A stretch of DNA of 64,000 bases from JACCXJ01 sp050740695 (GCA_050740695.1 JBOIDR010000002.1:1-64000), one strand, 5' to 3'; shown: positions 7,466 to 18,326, counted from the first letter of the stretch. Notes: a model not told the origin generated them from the sequence alone. Translations and numbers: made by a program.

Positions 7466-9352
7466 ATGCGTTGCCTGTTACGCGCCGTCGTCCGGAGGAG
7501 TCGAGGTGTCGTCTCCCATCAGGACCGAGGGTTCGAAGGCGAGCATCTCACCATCGGGCGGTCGACGGACCAGGACCTGGAGCTTCCGGACCTGCGCGTG
7601 GCCCTGCACCATGCCACGGTGGTCGCGGCGGGCGCCGGCCGTTTCGTGATCCAGTCGGCGGTGCCCTCCGGGATCCGTCACAACGACGAGCCCGTCCAAT
7701 CCGCCTTCCTGGAAGTGGGCGATCAGGTGAGCATCGGCGATCACCGCATCACCGTGCGGCCTCCGGAGGGCGCTCATGAGCTCTGCCTGGAGATCGCGCA
7801 GGTGCGTGCCGATCCCGGCCAGGAGGTCGAGAAGCGCGTCGCGTCGGCCTCGGGCAGCGGCCCGGAAAAGGGCCTGCGCCTGGGCGTGCGCGGCTGGTCC
7901 TGGATCCTCGGCATGGCGATCCTCACGCTGTTCTTCGTCGTGCCGCTCGTCGCTCGCCAGTCGGAGGCGATCCAGGGGTTCCTGCGCGGGGTCATCCCTG
8001 GCGTGAGCGATCACGCGTGGAGCACCGGGGGGCTCACGGAGGGCCATCGGTATTTCGGCGACGACTGCAACAAGTGCCACGAACGGGCCTTCGTCTCGGT
8101 ACGCGCGAGCGCCTGCGTCGAATGCCACAAGGACCAGCCGCATCACTTCGATGTCGAGCGTTTCAAGGTCCCGGCCCTCGCCGACAAGCAATGCGCCGCT
8201 TGCCATAAAGAGCACGGCGGGGCGCCGGCCCTGACCCGGCAGGACGAGGGCCTGTGTCTCGACTGCCACCGCGATATGCAGGAGACGGCGGCGGATTCGA
8301 AGCTCCTGGACATCCGCGGGGGCTTCGCGGAGGACCACCCGGAGTTTCGCGCCACCTTCGTCACCCACACGGACGGAAAAGACCGGTCCGAGCGCATCGA
8401 AATCGACCGGCGCATTGTCCCGAAGGAGCGCTCCAACCTGTTCTTCCCCCACAAGACCCATCTCGACAAGACCGGGGTCCAGGGGCCCGATGGCAAGGTG
8501 GTGCTGAGCTGCGCGAGCTGCCACGTCCCCGAACCAGGGGGACGGCTTATGGCGCCCATCCGCTTCGAGCAGCATTGCCATCGCTGCCACCAGCTCACCT
8601 TTGAGATCGACGATCCGAAGCGCGAGGTGCCTCACGGCCATGTCGGTCGGGTGCTCGACGGCCTCGAGGCCTATTACGGCCTGCGTACCCTGGAACGGGC
8701 CGATATCGATACCGGCGAGCCGGAGGTCCTGTCCCGGCGCCGCCCCGGGCGGCAGGCGGTCCCGCCGGAGCGCTCCGAGGGCCTGGAGAGTGCGGCGCGG
8801 CGGGCGCGGCAAGCGGGCAAGGAGCTTTTCGAGTATCGCGCCTGCGCGACCTGCCACCAGGTCGATGAGAAGGCCCAATCGGTCTTCGGGTGGGACATCG
8901 TGCCGGTGCGCATCGCCCGCACCTGGTACCCCAAGGCCGGCTTCGACCACGGCCGGCACGCCACGGTGGCCTGCGCGCGCTGCCATGGCTTCCGACCCGC
9001 CGATTGCGCCGCCTCTACATCGCCCCCCTCTACATCAAGTAGGGCGGTGGCGGATCCCGAGAAGGGCGCGGCCGATTGCAACAAGGGCGTGGCCGATTCC
9101 GAGAAGAGCGAGGATGTCCTCATCACCGGTATCGCGACCTGCCGGGAGTGCCATGGCGATCCCGGGGCAAAGGATCGGGTTCAGTCGACCTGCATCTTCT
9201 GCCACGATTTCCATATCTCGCCGAGGTTCGCGATGGATGGCCGGGCGCGGACCAGACCGGGCGACCTAGCCCCCCCTCGGCAGGCGGCGGCGGTGCCGTC
9301 GGCCGATCTCACGGATCTCCCGGCCGGCCAGGCGCGGATGGGGCAGCAGTGA
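7466..9352 (+). CDS. FHA domain - membrane helix - periplasmic decaheme cytochrome c
   Basis: 628 aa. Residues about 25-100 have FHA features (LTIGRSTDQDLEL, then HHATV, then VGDQVSIGDH), which in this family bind phosphothreonine. A single membrane helix follows (about 143-163), and then ten CXXCH motifs (201, 217, 243, 264, 349, 371, 460, 503, 559, 576). The positive-inside pattern puts the FHA in the cytoplasm and the haems in the periplasm. Around residues 515-550 is a low-complexity insert with imperfect ADPEKG/ADCNKG/ADSEKS repeats. The PP2C phosphatase and Ser/Thr kinase encoded directly downstream are the obvious sources of phospho-Thr control. The combination is unusual. Confidence 0.85.
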   Translation: MRCLLRAVVRRSRGVVSHQDRGFEGEHLTIGRSTDQDLELPDLRVALHHATVVAAGAGRFVIQSAVPSGIRHNDEPVQSAFLEVGDQVSIGDHRITVRPPEGAHELCLEIAQVRADPGQEVEKRVASASGSGPEKGLRLGVRGWSWILGMAILTLFFVVPLVARQSEAIQGFLRGVIPGVSDHAWSTGGLTEGHRYFGDDCNKCHERAFVSVRASACVECHKDQPHHFDVERFKVPALADKQCAACHKEHGGAPALTRQDEGLCLDCHRDMQETAADSKLLDIRGGFAEDHPEFRATFVTHTDGKDRSERIEIDRRIVPKERSNLFFPHKTHLDKTGVQGPDGKVVLSCASCHVPEPGGRLMAPIRFEQHCHRCHQLTFEIDDPKREVPHGHVGRVLDGLEAYYGLRTLERADIDTGEPEVLSRRRPGRQAVPPERSEGLESAARRARQAGKELFEYRACATCHQVDEKAQSVFGWDIVPVRIARTWYPKAGFDHGRHATVACARCHGFRPADCAASTSPPSTSSRAVADPEKGAADCNKGVADSEKSEDVLITGIATCRECHGDPGAKDRVQSTCIFCHDFHISPRFAMDGRARTRPGDLAPPRQAAAVPSADLTDLPAGQARMGQQ

Positions 9353-9524
9353 TGGCGCCGTGTTGGCACGGAACCGGCCTTCCGGGGTATTTTCTGGTGC
9401 CGGTGAATCTTTCGCGCTGGCGTGCTAACTTAGGGTGGGTGTCAGGGATCGAGCCGGACGGGCTCGAATGGGTTCCCGTATGGCGAATCGGCACTTGTTT
9501 CGGGTCTCGGGTCGAACTCGGTCG

Positions 9525-10319
9525 ATGAAGACTGCGGCGGATCCGCGCCTGTCGCCCGGGCTCAAGTGCCGGATAGACGCGAGTATCGCGACCGACACCG
9601 GTTGCCAGCGCGATCACAATGAGGACCACATCGACTTCTTCGCGGCCGATGACCCCGTGGTACGGAGCAGCAAGGGTGCCCTTGCGGTGGTCGCCGACGG
9701 TATGGGAGGGCACCTCGCGGGCGGTCTGGCGAGCGAACTGGCCGTCCAGGTCGCGCGCCGCACCTACTACCAGGAACCGGGAGAAGGCCGCAAGGCCCTA
9801 GAGACCGCCCTGCAGAGGGCGAACCGGGAGATCTATGAGCTGTCGCTCACGGACGAGGCCTATCATGGCATGGGGACCACGTGCACGGCGCTGGTGTTGA
9901 CGGGATCGCTCGCCCACTGCGCCCACGTCGGCGACAGCCGCCTGTATCTCATCCGCGACGGTCAGATCCGTCTGATGACGGAAGACCACTCCCTGGTTCG
10001 GGAGATGGTCAAGGCCGGGATCCTGAGCCCCGAGCAGGCGCGCTCTCACCCCAACAGAAACGTGATCTCCAGGGCCTTGGGGGTGCGTCCCAGTGTCGAT
10101 CTTTTCTTCTGGCAGGACCCCATGGAGCTCTGCGACGGCGATACCTTCGTCCTGTGTTCCGATGGCCTGCACGACCCCGTGCGCGAAGACGAGATCCTTG
10201 GTGTGTGCGTGGCAGAGGCGTCCGAGGCGGCGTGCCGGAGTCTGGTAGACCTGGCGAAACAGCGCGGCGGCCACGACAACATCAGCGTGGGGGTCTTCCG
10301 GGTGAGAGCCGAGGAGTGA
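9525..10319 (+). CDS. PP2C-family Ser/Thr protein phosphatase
   Basis: 264 aa from the ATG at 9525; in-frame ATGs at 9480 and 9435 would add 15 or 30 non-conserved residues. Mn/Mg-dependent phosphatase motifs appear in order: RDHNEDH, VADGMGGHLAGG, MGTTCTA, HVGDSRLYL, LCSDGLHD and HDNISV. This is the PstP/Stp1 type that reverses Hanks-kinase phosphorylation. The kinase gene starts 35 bases downstream, and an FHA-domain cytochrome is encoded just upstream, completing a kinase-phosphatase-reader set. Confidence 0.92.
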   Translation: MKTAADPRLSPGLKCRIDASIATDTGCQRDHNEDHIDFFAADDPVVRSSKGALAVVADGMGGHLAGGLASELAVQVARRTYYQEPGEGRKALETALQRANREIYELSLTDEAYHGMGTTCTALVLTGSLAHCAHVGDSRLYLIRDGQIRLMTEDHSLVREMVKAGILSPEQARSHPNRNVISRALGVRPSVDLFFWQDPMELCDGDTFVLCSDGLHDPVREDEILGVCVAEASEAACRSLVDLAKQRGGHDNISVGVFRVRAEE

Positions 10320-10354
10320 AAGGGCGGCGGCGCCGTGGGCCATAGATAGCCACC

Positions 10355-13300
10355 ATGATCAACGAAGTGATCGCCAACTGCTACCAGATCGTCGAGAAGA
10401 TCGGCGAGGGTGGGATGGGGGAGGTGTTCCGGGGTGTGGACATCAACCTCGATCGCGATGTCGCCATCAAGGTCATGCGTACCGAGCTCGCCCGCCGGCC
10501 CGAGATCCTCCAGCGTTTCCGCAAGGAAGCGGTCGTCCTAGCCAAGCTCAACCATTCCAATATCGCGACCCTCTACAACTTCATCCATGACGGTAACAAC
10601 TATTACATGGTCATGGAGTTCGCGCCGGGTCAGACCCTCGACGTCCTCGTCGCGGATTGCGTCGGGGGGCTGCCGTGGCGATACGCGCTGGAGCTGTTCA
10701 TGGATGCGCTCCGGGCCATCGACCACGCCCATAAGCAGGGCATCATCCACCGTGACATCAAGCCGGCCAACATGATGGTCAGCAAGCGCGATACCCTGAA
10801 GGTTCTGGACTTCGGGATCGCGCGCGTCCTGGGAGAATCCGGATTCACCAAGGCGGGCATCGTGGTCGGAACGACCAAGTACATGTCCCCCGAACAGATC
10901 CTCGGCCGCAGCATCGATACGCGTTCGGATATCTACGCGCTCGGGATCGTGCTCTACAAGATGCTCACCGGGCATGTGCCCTTCGAGGGCCTGGGTGAGT
11001 TCGAGCTCATGAAGGCGCAGGTCGAGGACCGCGCCCTGCCGGTACGCCAGATCATTCCGGATCTGCCCGAAGCGGTTGACGAGGCCATAATGCGGTCCCT
11101 GGAGAAGGCGCCGGAAGACCGATTTCAGCGGGCCTCCGAATTCATTGCCGCATTGGTGCCGATACTGCGCGACGATGTTGCCGACTGGGAGTCGCACCGC
11201 AGAGACTTGCGCGACCAGGAGTCGGGCCCGCGTGCGCCTCGGCAGCGGGGCGGGCAGAAACGCCCGGTGGTCATCGACGGCAACCTGGCGCGCAAGCAGG
11301 CCGAGATGCCCACTTCGAGCAGCCGCAGCGGGCTCATGGACGATGCCTATCAGCCACCTCCCCGTCAGGCCTCCCCCCGTCAGATGCCGACCCGTCAGTC
11401 CACCCCGGCCCCGAGGCTCGAGGTGGTTCGCACGCCGGTGCCGGCGAGCGCGTCCCAGGTGCCGACGCAGGCTTTGGACACGCGGGTCGCAGCGGAGATC
11501 ACACCTCCGCTGCGACCACGCGTCCCGGTGACGGCCGAGGCCGGGGCCACCACGGTCGATGAGCCGTCCATCTTTGGGACCCGGGTCGGGACGAAGGTCA
11601 TGGGGACCGGGAAACCCGTCGCACCGCCCACACCCTCGTGGCGTGCCCGGATCGGTGAGGGGTTGCGGCCGGTCTTGGGATGGCTGTCGCGGCTCGGATG
11701 GCGGCGCGTCGCGGGTGCCGCGCTGGGACTCGCCGTACTGGCGGGCGTATCGCTGGGGGTCCGTGAGCTGATGCGACCTCCCGATCCTGAGGAGATCGCG
11801 CTGTGGCTCGCACAGGCGAAGCAGGCGCTGGCGGCGGGGAAGGTTGGGCCCGGAGACACGGCCGTGTCTCTGGCACAGGATGTCTTGAAATGGGTACCGG
11901 ACCACGGCGAAGCGAGAGACGTCGTGCTCGCGGCGGTCGCCCGTCTCGTGAGCGCCGGCCAGTCGGCGCTCCAACAGGGCAAACTGAGCGACGCGAAAGC
12001 GCGGCTTGCCGAGGCGGAGACTTTGGTCAGGGACCCCGCGCTGGAGAACCCTAAGCTGGACAAGCGCAGTGTGGCGGCGCTCGCGGGCGGTATCGCCGCC
12101 GAGGAGTCGCGGCGCACCGCGATCGAAAGAGCAGAACGGGAGAAAGCGGAACGGGAACGCCGTATCGGCGAGCTGATCGCGGCCTCGCGGGCGGCGCTTG
12201 CGTCGGAGAAGTTCGCGGAGGCCGCGGCGCGAGCCCAGGAGGTCTTGGGCCTGGTGCCGGACCAGGCCGAGGCGCGCCAGATCCTCGACGATGCGCTCCA
12301 AGGGGCGCTCAAGGGCATGGAAGAGGCGCTCGCCCGCGGCGATCTTGCAGCGGTCGGCGCCCGTGAAGCGGAGGCGCGTGCCCTGGTGCAGCAGTACGGT
12401 CTACCCGAGGCGAAGCTCAACGACTTGGCCGCACGGCGCGCTAGAGAAGCGCAGCGACAGGCCGAGGAAGAGGAACGCCTGGCGGGGCAGAAGCGCGCCG
12501 TGGAAGAGCGGACGGCGCGTGTCCGGGGGCTGCTGGACAAGGCGCAGGCGGCCGCCGAGGCGGGCCGCTGGACGGTCCCGCCCGAGGACAGCGCCGTCGG
12601 GTATGCGGGGGCGGTCCTGGGCCTCGAACCCAAGAGCACCGAGGCCTTGCGGGTGATCGGCGATGCCGTCGATGCCGTGGTCGATGAGGCCGATGGTGCG
12701 CTCGGGGCCGGTGATATGGCAACGGCCAAGGCCCGGCGTGACGCGGCCGCGAAACTGGCCTCCACCTACCAGGTGCCGAGCCAGAGCATCGCGAAGCTGT
12801 CCGAGCGGATCACCGAGGCCGAACGTCTAGCCCGCGAGGCAGAGGACGAGGCCGCGCGCCTTGCCCGCGAGACGCAAGAGAAGAAAGCGGCGCTGGTGGC
12901 CCGCGAAGCGAAAATCGAGGATCTGATCGAAAAGGCCACTCGGGCCATCGCCCAGGACCGCTTGACGGCGCCCGCGAACGACAACGCCATGAAACACGTA
13001 CGCGATCTGGTCAGCCTGGATCCGGGGAACGTAGAGGCGCAGGGCCTTGCTGCCGGGGTGCGCGACCGTTACATTGCACTGGCCGACAAGGCCGTGGCCG
13101 ATGCCCACTTCACAAAGGCTCGTGATCTCGAGCGCCAGGCGGGCGAGATCGCCTCCGAGTTTCGCCTGAGTGCCGACCCGATCCGTGATCTCGCGGCCCG
13201 GATCGCGGCCGCCGAGGACAGCAATGCGAGCGCCGTGATCGAGTCGCGCGAAAAAGCCGAGCGCGACAGGGCGGCAGAAGAAAGGCTGACGCAGCAGAAG

Positions 13301-13846
13301 GCTGAGGAGGCTCGGGCGGAACGCGACAGGCTGGAGCGAGAAAAGCTCGCCCGGCAGAATGCGGAGCAGGGGGAGGCCCGCCGCCGCGAGCAGCAGCTCG
13401 CGGATCTACGCAAGAAGGCGAGGTCGGCGCTGGCCGGCAACCGGCTGACCCGTCCCCGGGGTAACAACGCCGTGGAGCTTGCCGCCCAGATGCTTACCCT
13501 GGATAAAGGCCGCAACGAAGGCCTTCAGATCCTCCAAGAGGTGGTAGGCCGCTATGTGGCGATGGGTGAGCTGGCCGTCGCCGGCGAGGATCTCGCGGTG
13601 GCGGACGATCATTATCGGGCCGCCGAGCGCGTCGTGAAGGATTACCGGTTGCCGGACGCGGAACTTCGTCGGCTGGATCGGCGTCTTACGGCCAAACGAC
13701 AAGAGATCGCCGAAGTGGAACGGCGTGCGCGTGATAAGCGGACGCCGATCGTCTCGTCGCCGCCCGCGGAGGTTTCGCCCCCGGCGGATCCGCCGAAGAA
13801 AGCGGACGGGGGGAGGTCGAGAGTATTCGTGCCCCCTTCGTTCTAG
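10355..13846 (+). CDS. Transmembrane Hanks-type Ser/Thr kinase with five periplasmic repeats
   Basis: 1163 aa. Kinase domain 10-270: Gly loop GEGGMGEV (17-24), VAIK Lys39, HRDIKPAN (132-139), DFG (152-154), SPE (178-180). A Pro/Thr-rich linker (280-430) could carry FHA-binding phosphothreonines. One membrane helix lies at about 449-469. The external part is five copies of an about 100-130-residue helical module separated by Glu/Arg-rich coiled linkers. Modules start near residues 481, 605, 735, 865 and 1020; the later ones carry (D/N)RLT-P..N-NA and an L-LDPGN-type turn. The chain ends in RVFVPPSF, a tail also found in the next gene. It presumably senses a periplasmic state through the repeats and phosphorylates cytoplasmic targets such as the FHA partner's ligands. 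Confidence 0.88.
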   Translation: MINEVIANCYQIVEKIGEGGMGEVFRGVDINLDRDVAIKVMRTELARRPEILQRFRKEAVVLAKLNHSNIATLYNFIHDGNNYYMVMEFAPGQTLDVLVADCVGGLPWRYALELFMDALRAIDHAHKQGIIHRDIKPANMMVSKRDTLKVLDFGIARVLGESGFTKAGIVVGTTKYMSPEQILGRSIDTRSDIYALGIVLYKMLTGHVPFEGLGEFELMKAQVEDRALPVRQIIPDLPEAVDEAIMRSLEKAPEDRFQRASEFIAALVPILRDDVADWESHRRDLRDQESGPRAPRQRGGQKRPVVIDGNLARKQAEMPTSSSRSGLMDDAYQPPPRQASPRQMPTRQSTPAPRLEVVRTPVPASASQVPTQALDTRVAAEITPPLRPRVPVTAEAGATTVDEPSIFGTRVGTKVMGTGKPVAPPTPSWRARIGEGLRPVLGWLSRLGWRRVAGAALGLAVLAGVSLGVRELMRPPDPEEIALWLAQAKQALAAGKVGPGDTAVSLAQDVLKWVPDHGEARDVVLAAVARLVSAGQSALQQGKLSDAKARLAEAETLVRDPALENPKLDKRSVAALAGGIAAEESRRTAIERAEREKAERERRIGELIAASRAALASEKFAEAAARAQEVLGLVPDQAEARQILDDALQGALKGMEEALARGDLAAVGAREAEARALVQQYGLPEAKLNDLAARRAREAQRQAEEEERLAGQKRAVEERTARVRGLLDKAQAAAEAGRWTVPPEDSAVGYAGAVLGLEPKSTEALRVIGDAVDAVVDEADGALGAGDMATAKARRDAAAKLASTYQVPSQSIAKLSERITEAERLAREAEDEAARLARETQEKKAALVAREAKIEDLIEKATRAIAQDRLTAPANDNAMKHVRDLVSLDPGNVEAQGLAAGVRDRYIALADKAVADAHFTKARDLERQAGEIASEFRLSADPIRDLAARIAAAEDSNASAVIESREKAERDRAAEERLTQQKAEEARAERDRLEREKLARQNAEQGEARRREQQLADLRKKARSALAGNRLTRPRGNNAVELAAQMLTLDKGRNEGLQILQEVVGRYVAMGELAVAGEDLAVADDHYRAAERVVKDYRLPDAELRRLDRRLTAKRQEIAEVERRARDKRTPIVSSPPAEVSPPADPPKKADGGRSRVFVPPSF

Positions 13847-13926
13847 ATTATTACAGAACTTCAAACTGTACGAGACGAATTCGACGATGTAGAAGTCCCT
13901 TCTCTCGCGGGGGGAGACAGGTTAGG

Positions 13927-14763
13927 ATGAGGGAATTTCCAATGTGTTTCAATAGATTCAGCTTGTTTCGAGGTCTCTGCATGACCATTATGTCAATTAA
14001 TGTCCGGCGCGGAATGCTCGCGTGGGTATTCGTGCTCGCGGCTTACCCGGGGCTCTCCGCGGGCGCCGAACAGAAGCGCCCGGCTCCATCCGCTCGCATT
14101 GCAGCGATTCTCGTCCAGGCGGAGCGCGCCCTGGCGGAGGATCGGCTCACCCTGCCCTCGGGCCATAATGCCGTCTCCTATGCCCAAAAGGTGCTGGACC
14201 TCGCGCCCGGCCACCCCGCAGCCCAAGGGATCCTTCGCGCCGTTGTCACACGCTACGGGCTCATCGCCGGTGCCGCTCTGGACCGGGCCGAGGCGCTGAG
14301 GCGTCAGGAACTAGCCAGGGCGCAGGCGTATCGATCGCGAGGGGAGGGCGTGGCGCATCGGTTCAATCTTAGCACGGTGCCCTTGAGTGCCGTCGCGGAG
14401 CGCATGGATGGCGTGAAGGCTCGTCCCCATGGGACGAGCGTGGTGGATAATTCAACGATCATTATCGGGCAACGCCAGCCCCCGGCGGACCGAGTGCTCG
14501 ACCGACTGGTCGGCAAGTACCTATATGAGAGTGAGATCGCACTGGAGGGTGGCCGGGTGCACGATGCCCGGCGCTACTGGGAGGTCGCCGCTCAGATCGC
14601 GATGGATCACCGGGTTTCGAATCCGGGCCTCGACGGGCTCGAGCGCCGTGTCGCCGCGGCCGAGCAGGAACGGGACGAGGGCCGGGTCCGGGCGCGTGAG
14701 GACGCCCGCCTTTCTGCGCAGGGCCGGTTGCTCAAGGCCGTATTCATTCCGCCCAGCTTTTAG
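13927..14763 (+). CDS. Secreted protein sharing the kinase's repeat module and C-terminal tail
   Basis: 278 aa with a likely signal peptide (MLAWVFVLAAYPGLSAGA; in-frame ATGs at 13942, 13981, 13990 and 14014 are alternative starts). The mature part resembles the external repeats of the upstream kinase: DRLTLPSGHNAVSYAQ and VLDLAPGHPAAQGIL match kinase modules 4 and 5. A second half-module carries GKYLYESEIALEGGRVHDA. It ends KAVFIPPSF, matching the kinase end RVFVPPSF. It lies 80 bases after the kinase gene. Inference: a soluble periplasmic partner, ligand or competitor of the kinase sensor region. No known family was recognised. Confidence 0.75.
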   Translation: MREFPMCFNRFSLFRGLCMTIMSINVRRGMLAWVFVLAAYPGLSAGAEQKRPAPSARIAAILVQAERALAEDRLTLPSGHNAVSYAQKVLDLAPGHPAAQGILRAVVTRYGLIAGAALDRAEALRRQELARAQAYRSRGEGVAHRFNLSTVPLSAVAERMDGVKARPHGTSVVDNSTIIIGQRQPPADRVLDRLVGKYLYESEIALEGGRVHDARRYWEVAAQIAMDHRVSNPGLDGLERRVAAAEQERDEGRVRAREDARLSAQGRLLKAVFIPPSF

Positions 14764-14826
14764 CCCACATTTCTCACCACCACCGGCACTGCTGAGCGCC
14801 GGTCGCTCAGGAGCAGGGGATCACCG

Positions 14827-15816
14827 GTGAACCCGGTCCTCTTCAGGCGCCCGCGCCGCATGCGGGGCGACGCCTTTTCCCGCAGGCTCATGCGGGAGCA
14901 CCGCCTCACTGCAGATGATCTCATCTGCCCCCTATTCGTCGTGGAAGGCGAGGGCAGGCGCGAGCCCATCGGCTCTATGCCCGGGATCGAGCGCCTGAGC
15001 CTCGATCTCCTGCTGGCGGAGGCCCAAGAACTCGCACATCTCGGCATACCGGCCCTGGCCCTGTTCCCCGTGCCCAAGCCCGAGGCGAAGAGCGCCGACG
15101 GCCGGGAGGCCTGCAACCCCGAGGGTCTCGTACAGCGCGCGGTGCGGGCCTTGAAGGCCACCGTGCCCGGTCTCGGCGTCATCACCGATGTCGCCCTCGA
15201 CTCTTACACCACCCACGGCCAGGACGGGCTCATCAACGACCAGGGTTACGTCGTGAACGATGCCACCGTGGAGGTCCTGGCCCAACAGGCGCTCTCGCAT
15301 GCGCGCGCGGGGGCCGATGTGGTCGCACCCTCGGACATGATGGACGGGCGCGTCCGGGCGATCCGTCGGGTCCTGGAGGGCGAGGGTCATGTGAACACCC
15401 GGATCCTGGCTTATTCGGCGAAATATGCCTCCGGTCTTTACGCTCCGTTCCGGGATGCCGTGGGATCGCGGGACGCTCTCGGCGGTGGTGACAAGCTGAG
15501 CTACCAGATGGACCCGGCCAACAGTGACGAGGCGCTCCGCGAGGTCGCCCTGGATATCGCCGAGGGCGCCGACATGGTGATGGTGAAGCCGGGGCTCCCG
15601 TATCTCGACATCGTCTATCGCGTTAAACGCCGTTTCGGTGTGCCGACCCTGGTCTATCAGGTCAGCGGCGAGTACGCCATGATCGTCGCGGCGGCCGAGA
15701 ACGGCTGGCTCGACGAGCGTGCCGTGGTCCTGGAGTACTTACTTGCCTGCAAGCGAGCGGGTGCGGATGCGGTCCTGACCTATTTCGCCAAGAAGGCGGC
15801 GCAGTGGATGGCCTGA
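14827..15816 (+). CDS. hemB: Delta-aminolevulinic acid dehydratase (porphobilinogen synthase), Mg-type
   Basis: Condenses two 5-aminolevulinate molecules to porphobilinogen, the second step of tetrapyrrole synthesis. The 329-aa length is standard. Schiff-base lysines lie in SAKYAS and MVKPGLPY. The metal-switch segment reads DVALDSYTTHGQDG, so the three Zn-binding Cys of the E. coli/yeast type are replaced and the enzyme should be the Mg-dependent kind, as in Pseudomonas. GTG start with AGGGGA upstream. It follows the many-haem cytochrome cluster on the same strand, which would create high haem demand. Confidence 0.96.
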   Translation: MNPVLFRRPRRMRGDAFSRRLMREHRLTADDLICPLFVVEGEGRREPIGSMPGIERLSLDLLLAEAQELAHLGIPALALFPVPKPEAKSADGREACNPEGLVQRAVRALKATVPGLGVITDVALDSYTTHGQDGLINDQGYVVNDATVEVLAQQALSHARAGADVVAPSDMMDGRVRAIRRVLEGEGHVNTRILAYSAKYASGLYAPFRDAVGSRDALGGGDKLSYQMDPANSDEALREVALDIAEGADMVMVKPGLPYLDIVYRVKRRFGVPTLVYQVSGEYAMIVAAAENGWLDERAVVLEYLLACKRAGADAVLTYFAKKAAQWMA

Positions 15817-15858
15817 GAGGTTGTGAAAAACCGTCGCGAGCGACTGCACGGGCGTGGG

Positions 15859-17268
<1,410 letters not shown>

Positions 17269-17282
17269 GATTTCGAGCCATA

Positions 17283-18326
17283 TCAGAGAGTGGGCAGGCG
17301 GACCGTGAAGCGTGTCTCGCCCGGTTTGGAGGTGAATTCGATGAGCCCTCCGTGGCCGTAGATGAGGGCCTGGGCGATCGAGAGTCCGAGGCCGGTGCCG
17401 CCGACCCGGCCGCTGACCATGGGGTAGAAGATATCGTCGCGGACTTCCGCGGGAACGCCCGGCCCATCGTCGATGATGTCGATGCGGATCACCGTCCGGT
17501 AGCGGTTGACGCCGATGGTGACCTGGCGATCGGCGCGCGTCCTCAACAGCACCTTTCCAATCCCGCACAGGGCCTGCCCGGCGTTGCGCACCACATTGAG
17601 GAAGGCCTGGATCAACTGGTCGCGGTCAGCGAGCAGCGCCGGCAGGCTCGGATCGTAGTCCCGCTCCACCGTCAAGGTGGGCGGACCCTCGGCGCTCACC
17701 AAGGTGCGCACGTGCTCCAGGACCTCGTGGATGTTGATGGTGCGTTTGTGCGGACGGTAGTTCGGCACCAGCATGCGGTCCACGAGACCGCGCAGCCGGT
17801 CCACCTCGTCGACGATGAGGCGGGTGTACTCGGCGTATTCGGGCAGCTCGCTTTCGAGCAGTTGTGCCGCTCCGCGGATCCCGCCCAGCGGGTTCTTGAC
17901 CTCATGGGCCATGCCCTTGAGCATGGTGCGAATGGCGTTCTGCTGGTTGGCCACGGCCTCGTCGCGCAGCACGCGACGGTAACGATCGGCATTGCTCATC
18001 TCGACCAGGATGTGCGATACCCGGGTGCCCTGGAACAGCGGGGCGGCCGTGAAATCGAGTGAGATCCTCGTGCCCCAGGGGGTCGTAAGGTCCACACCCC
18101 ATTCGGTCACCGCCTGTCCACTGGCCTGCACGCGTTCCAGGGCAGTGGCGAGCGCGGTGTCCCGAAACAGTTCGTCGGGGGCACGCCCGAGCACCTTGCG
18201 CGCGCTCGCCGACAAGAGATGCTCGCCGGCGGCGTTGATGAGCGTTAGTCTGGCCTCGTGATCGAACAGCAGCACGGCGGTGCAGAGATTATCGACCAAC
18301 CAGCCCGCCTGAGCGTGCTCGATCAT
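17283..18326 (-). CDS. ntrB: Nitrogen regulation sensor histidine kinase NtrB
   Basis: 347 aa. An N-terminal PAS domain (about 12-120) is followed by the H-box AHEVKNPLGGIRGAAQ with the phospho-accepting His and an HATPase domain with NVVRNAGQAL, DDGPGVP and GGTGLGLSIA. No membrane helices, as expected for a cytoplasmic kinase controlled by PII. It forms an operon with ntrC; glnA is not in the window. Confidence 0.96.
   Translation of the reverse strand: MIEHAQAGWLVDNLCTAVLLFDHEARLTLINAAGEHLLSASARKVLGRAPDELFRDTALATALERVQASGQAVTEWGVDLTTPWGTRISLDFTAAPLFQGTRVSHILVEMSNADRYRRVLRDEAVANQQNAIRTMLKGMAHEVKNPLGGIRGAAQLLESELPEYAEYTRLIVDEVDRLRGLVDRMLVPNYRPHKRTINIHEVLEHVRTLVSAEGPPTLTVERDYDPSLPALLADRDQLIQAFLNVVRNAGQALCGIGKVLLRTRADRQVTIGVNRYRTVIRIDIIDDGPGVPAEVRDDIFYPMVSGRVGGTGLGLSIAQALIYGHGGLIEFTSKPGETRFTVRLPTL

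Noticed and set aside
9000..9115. Imperfect repeats in the decaheme gene as a possible CRISPR-like or phase-variable array
   Set aside because: Only three short degenerate units, in frame, best explained as a low-complexity protein linker.
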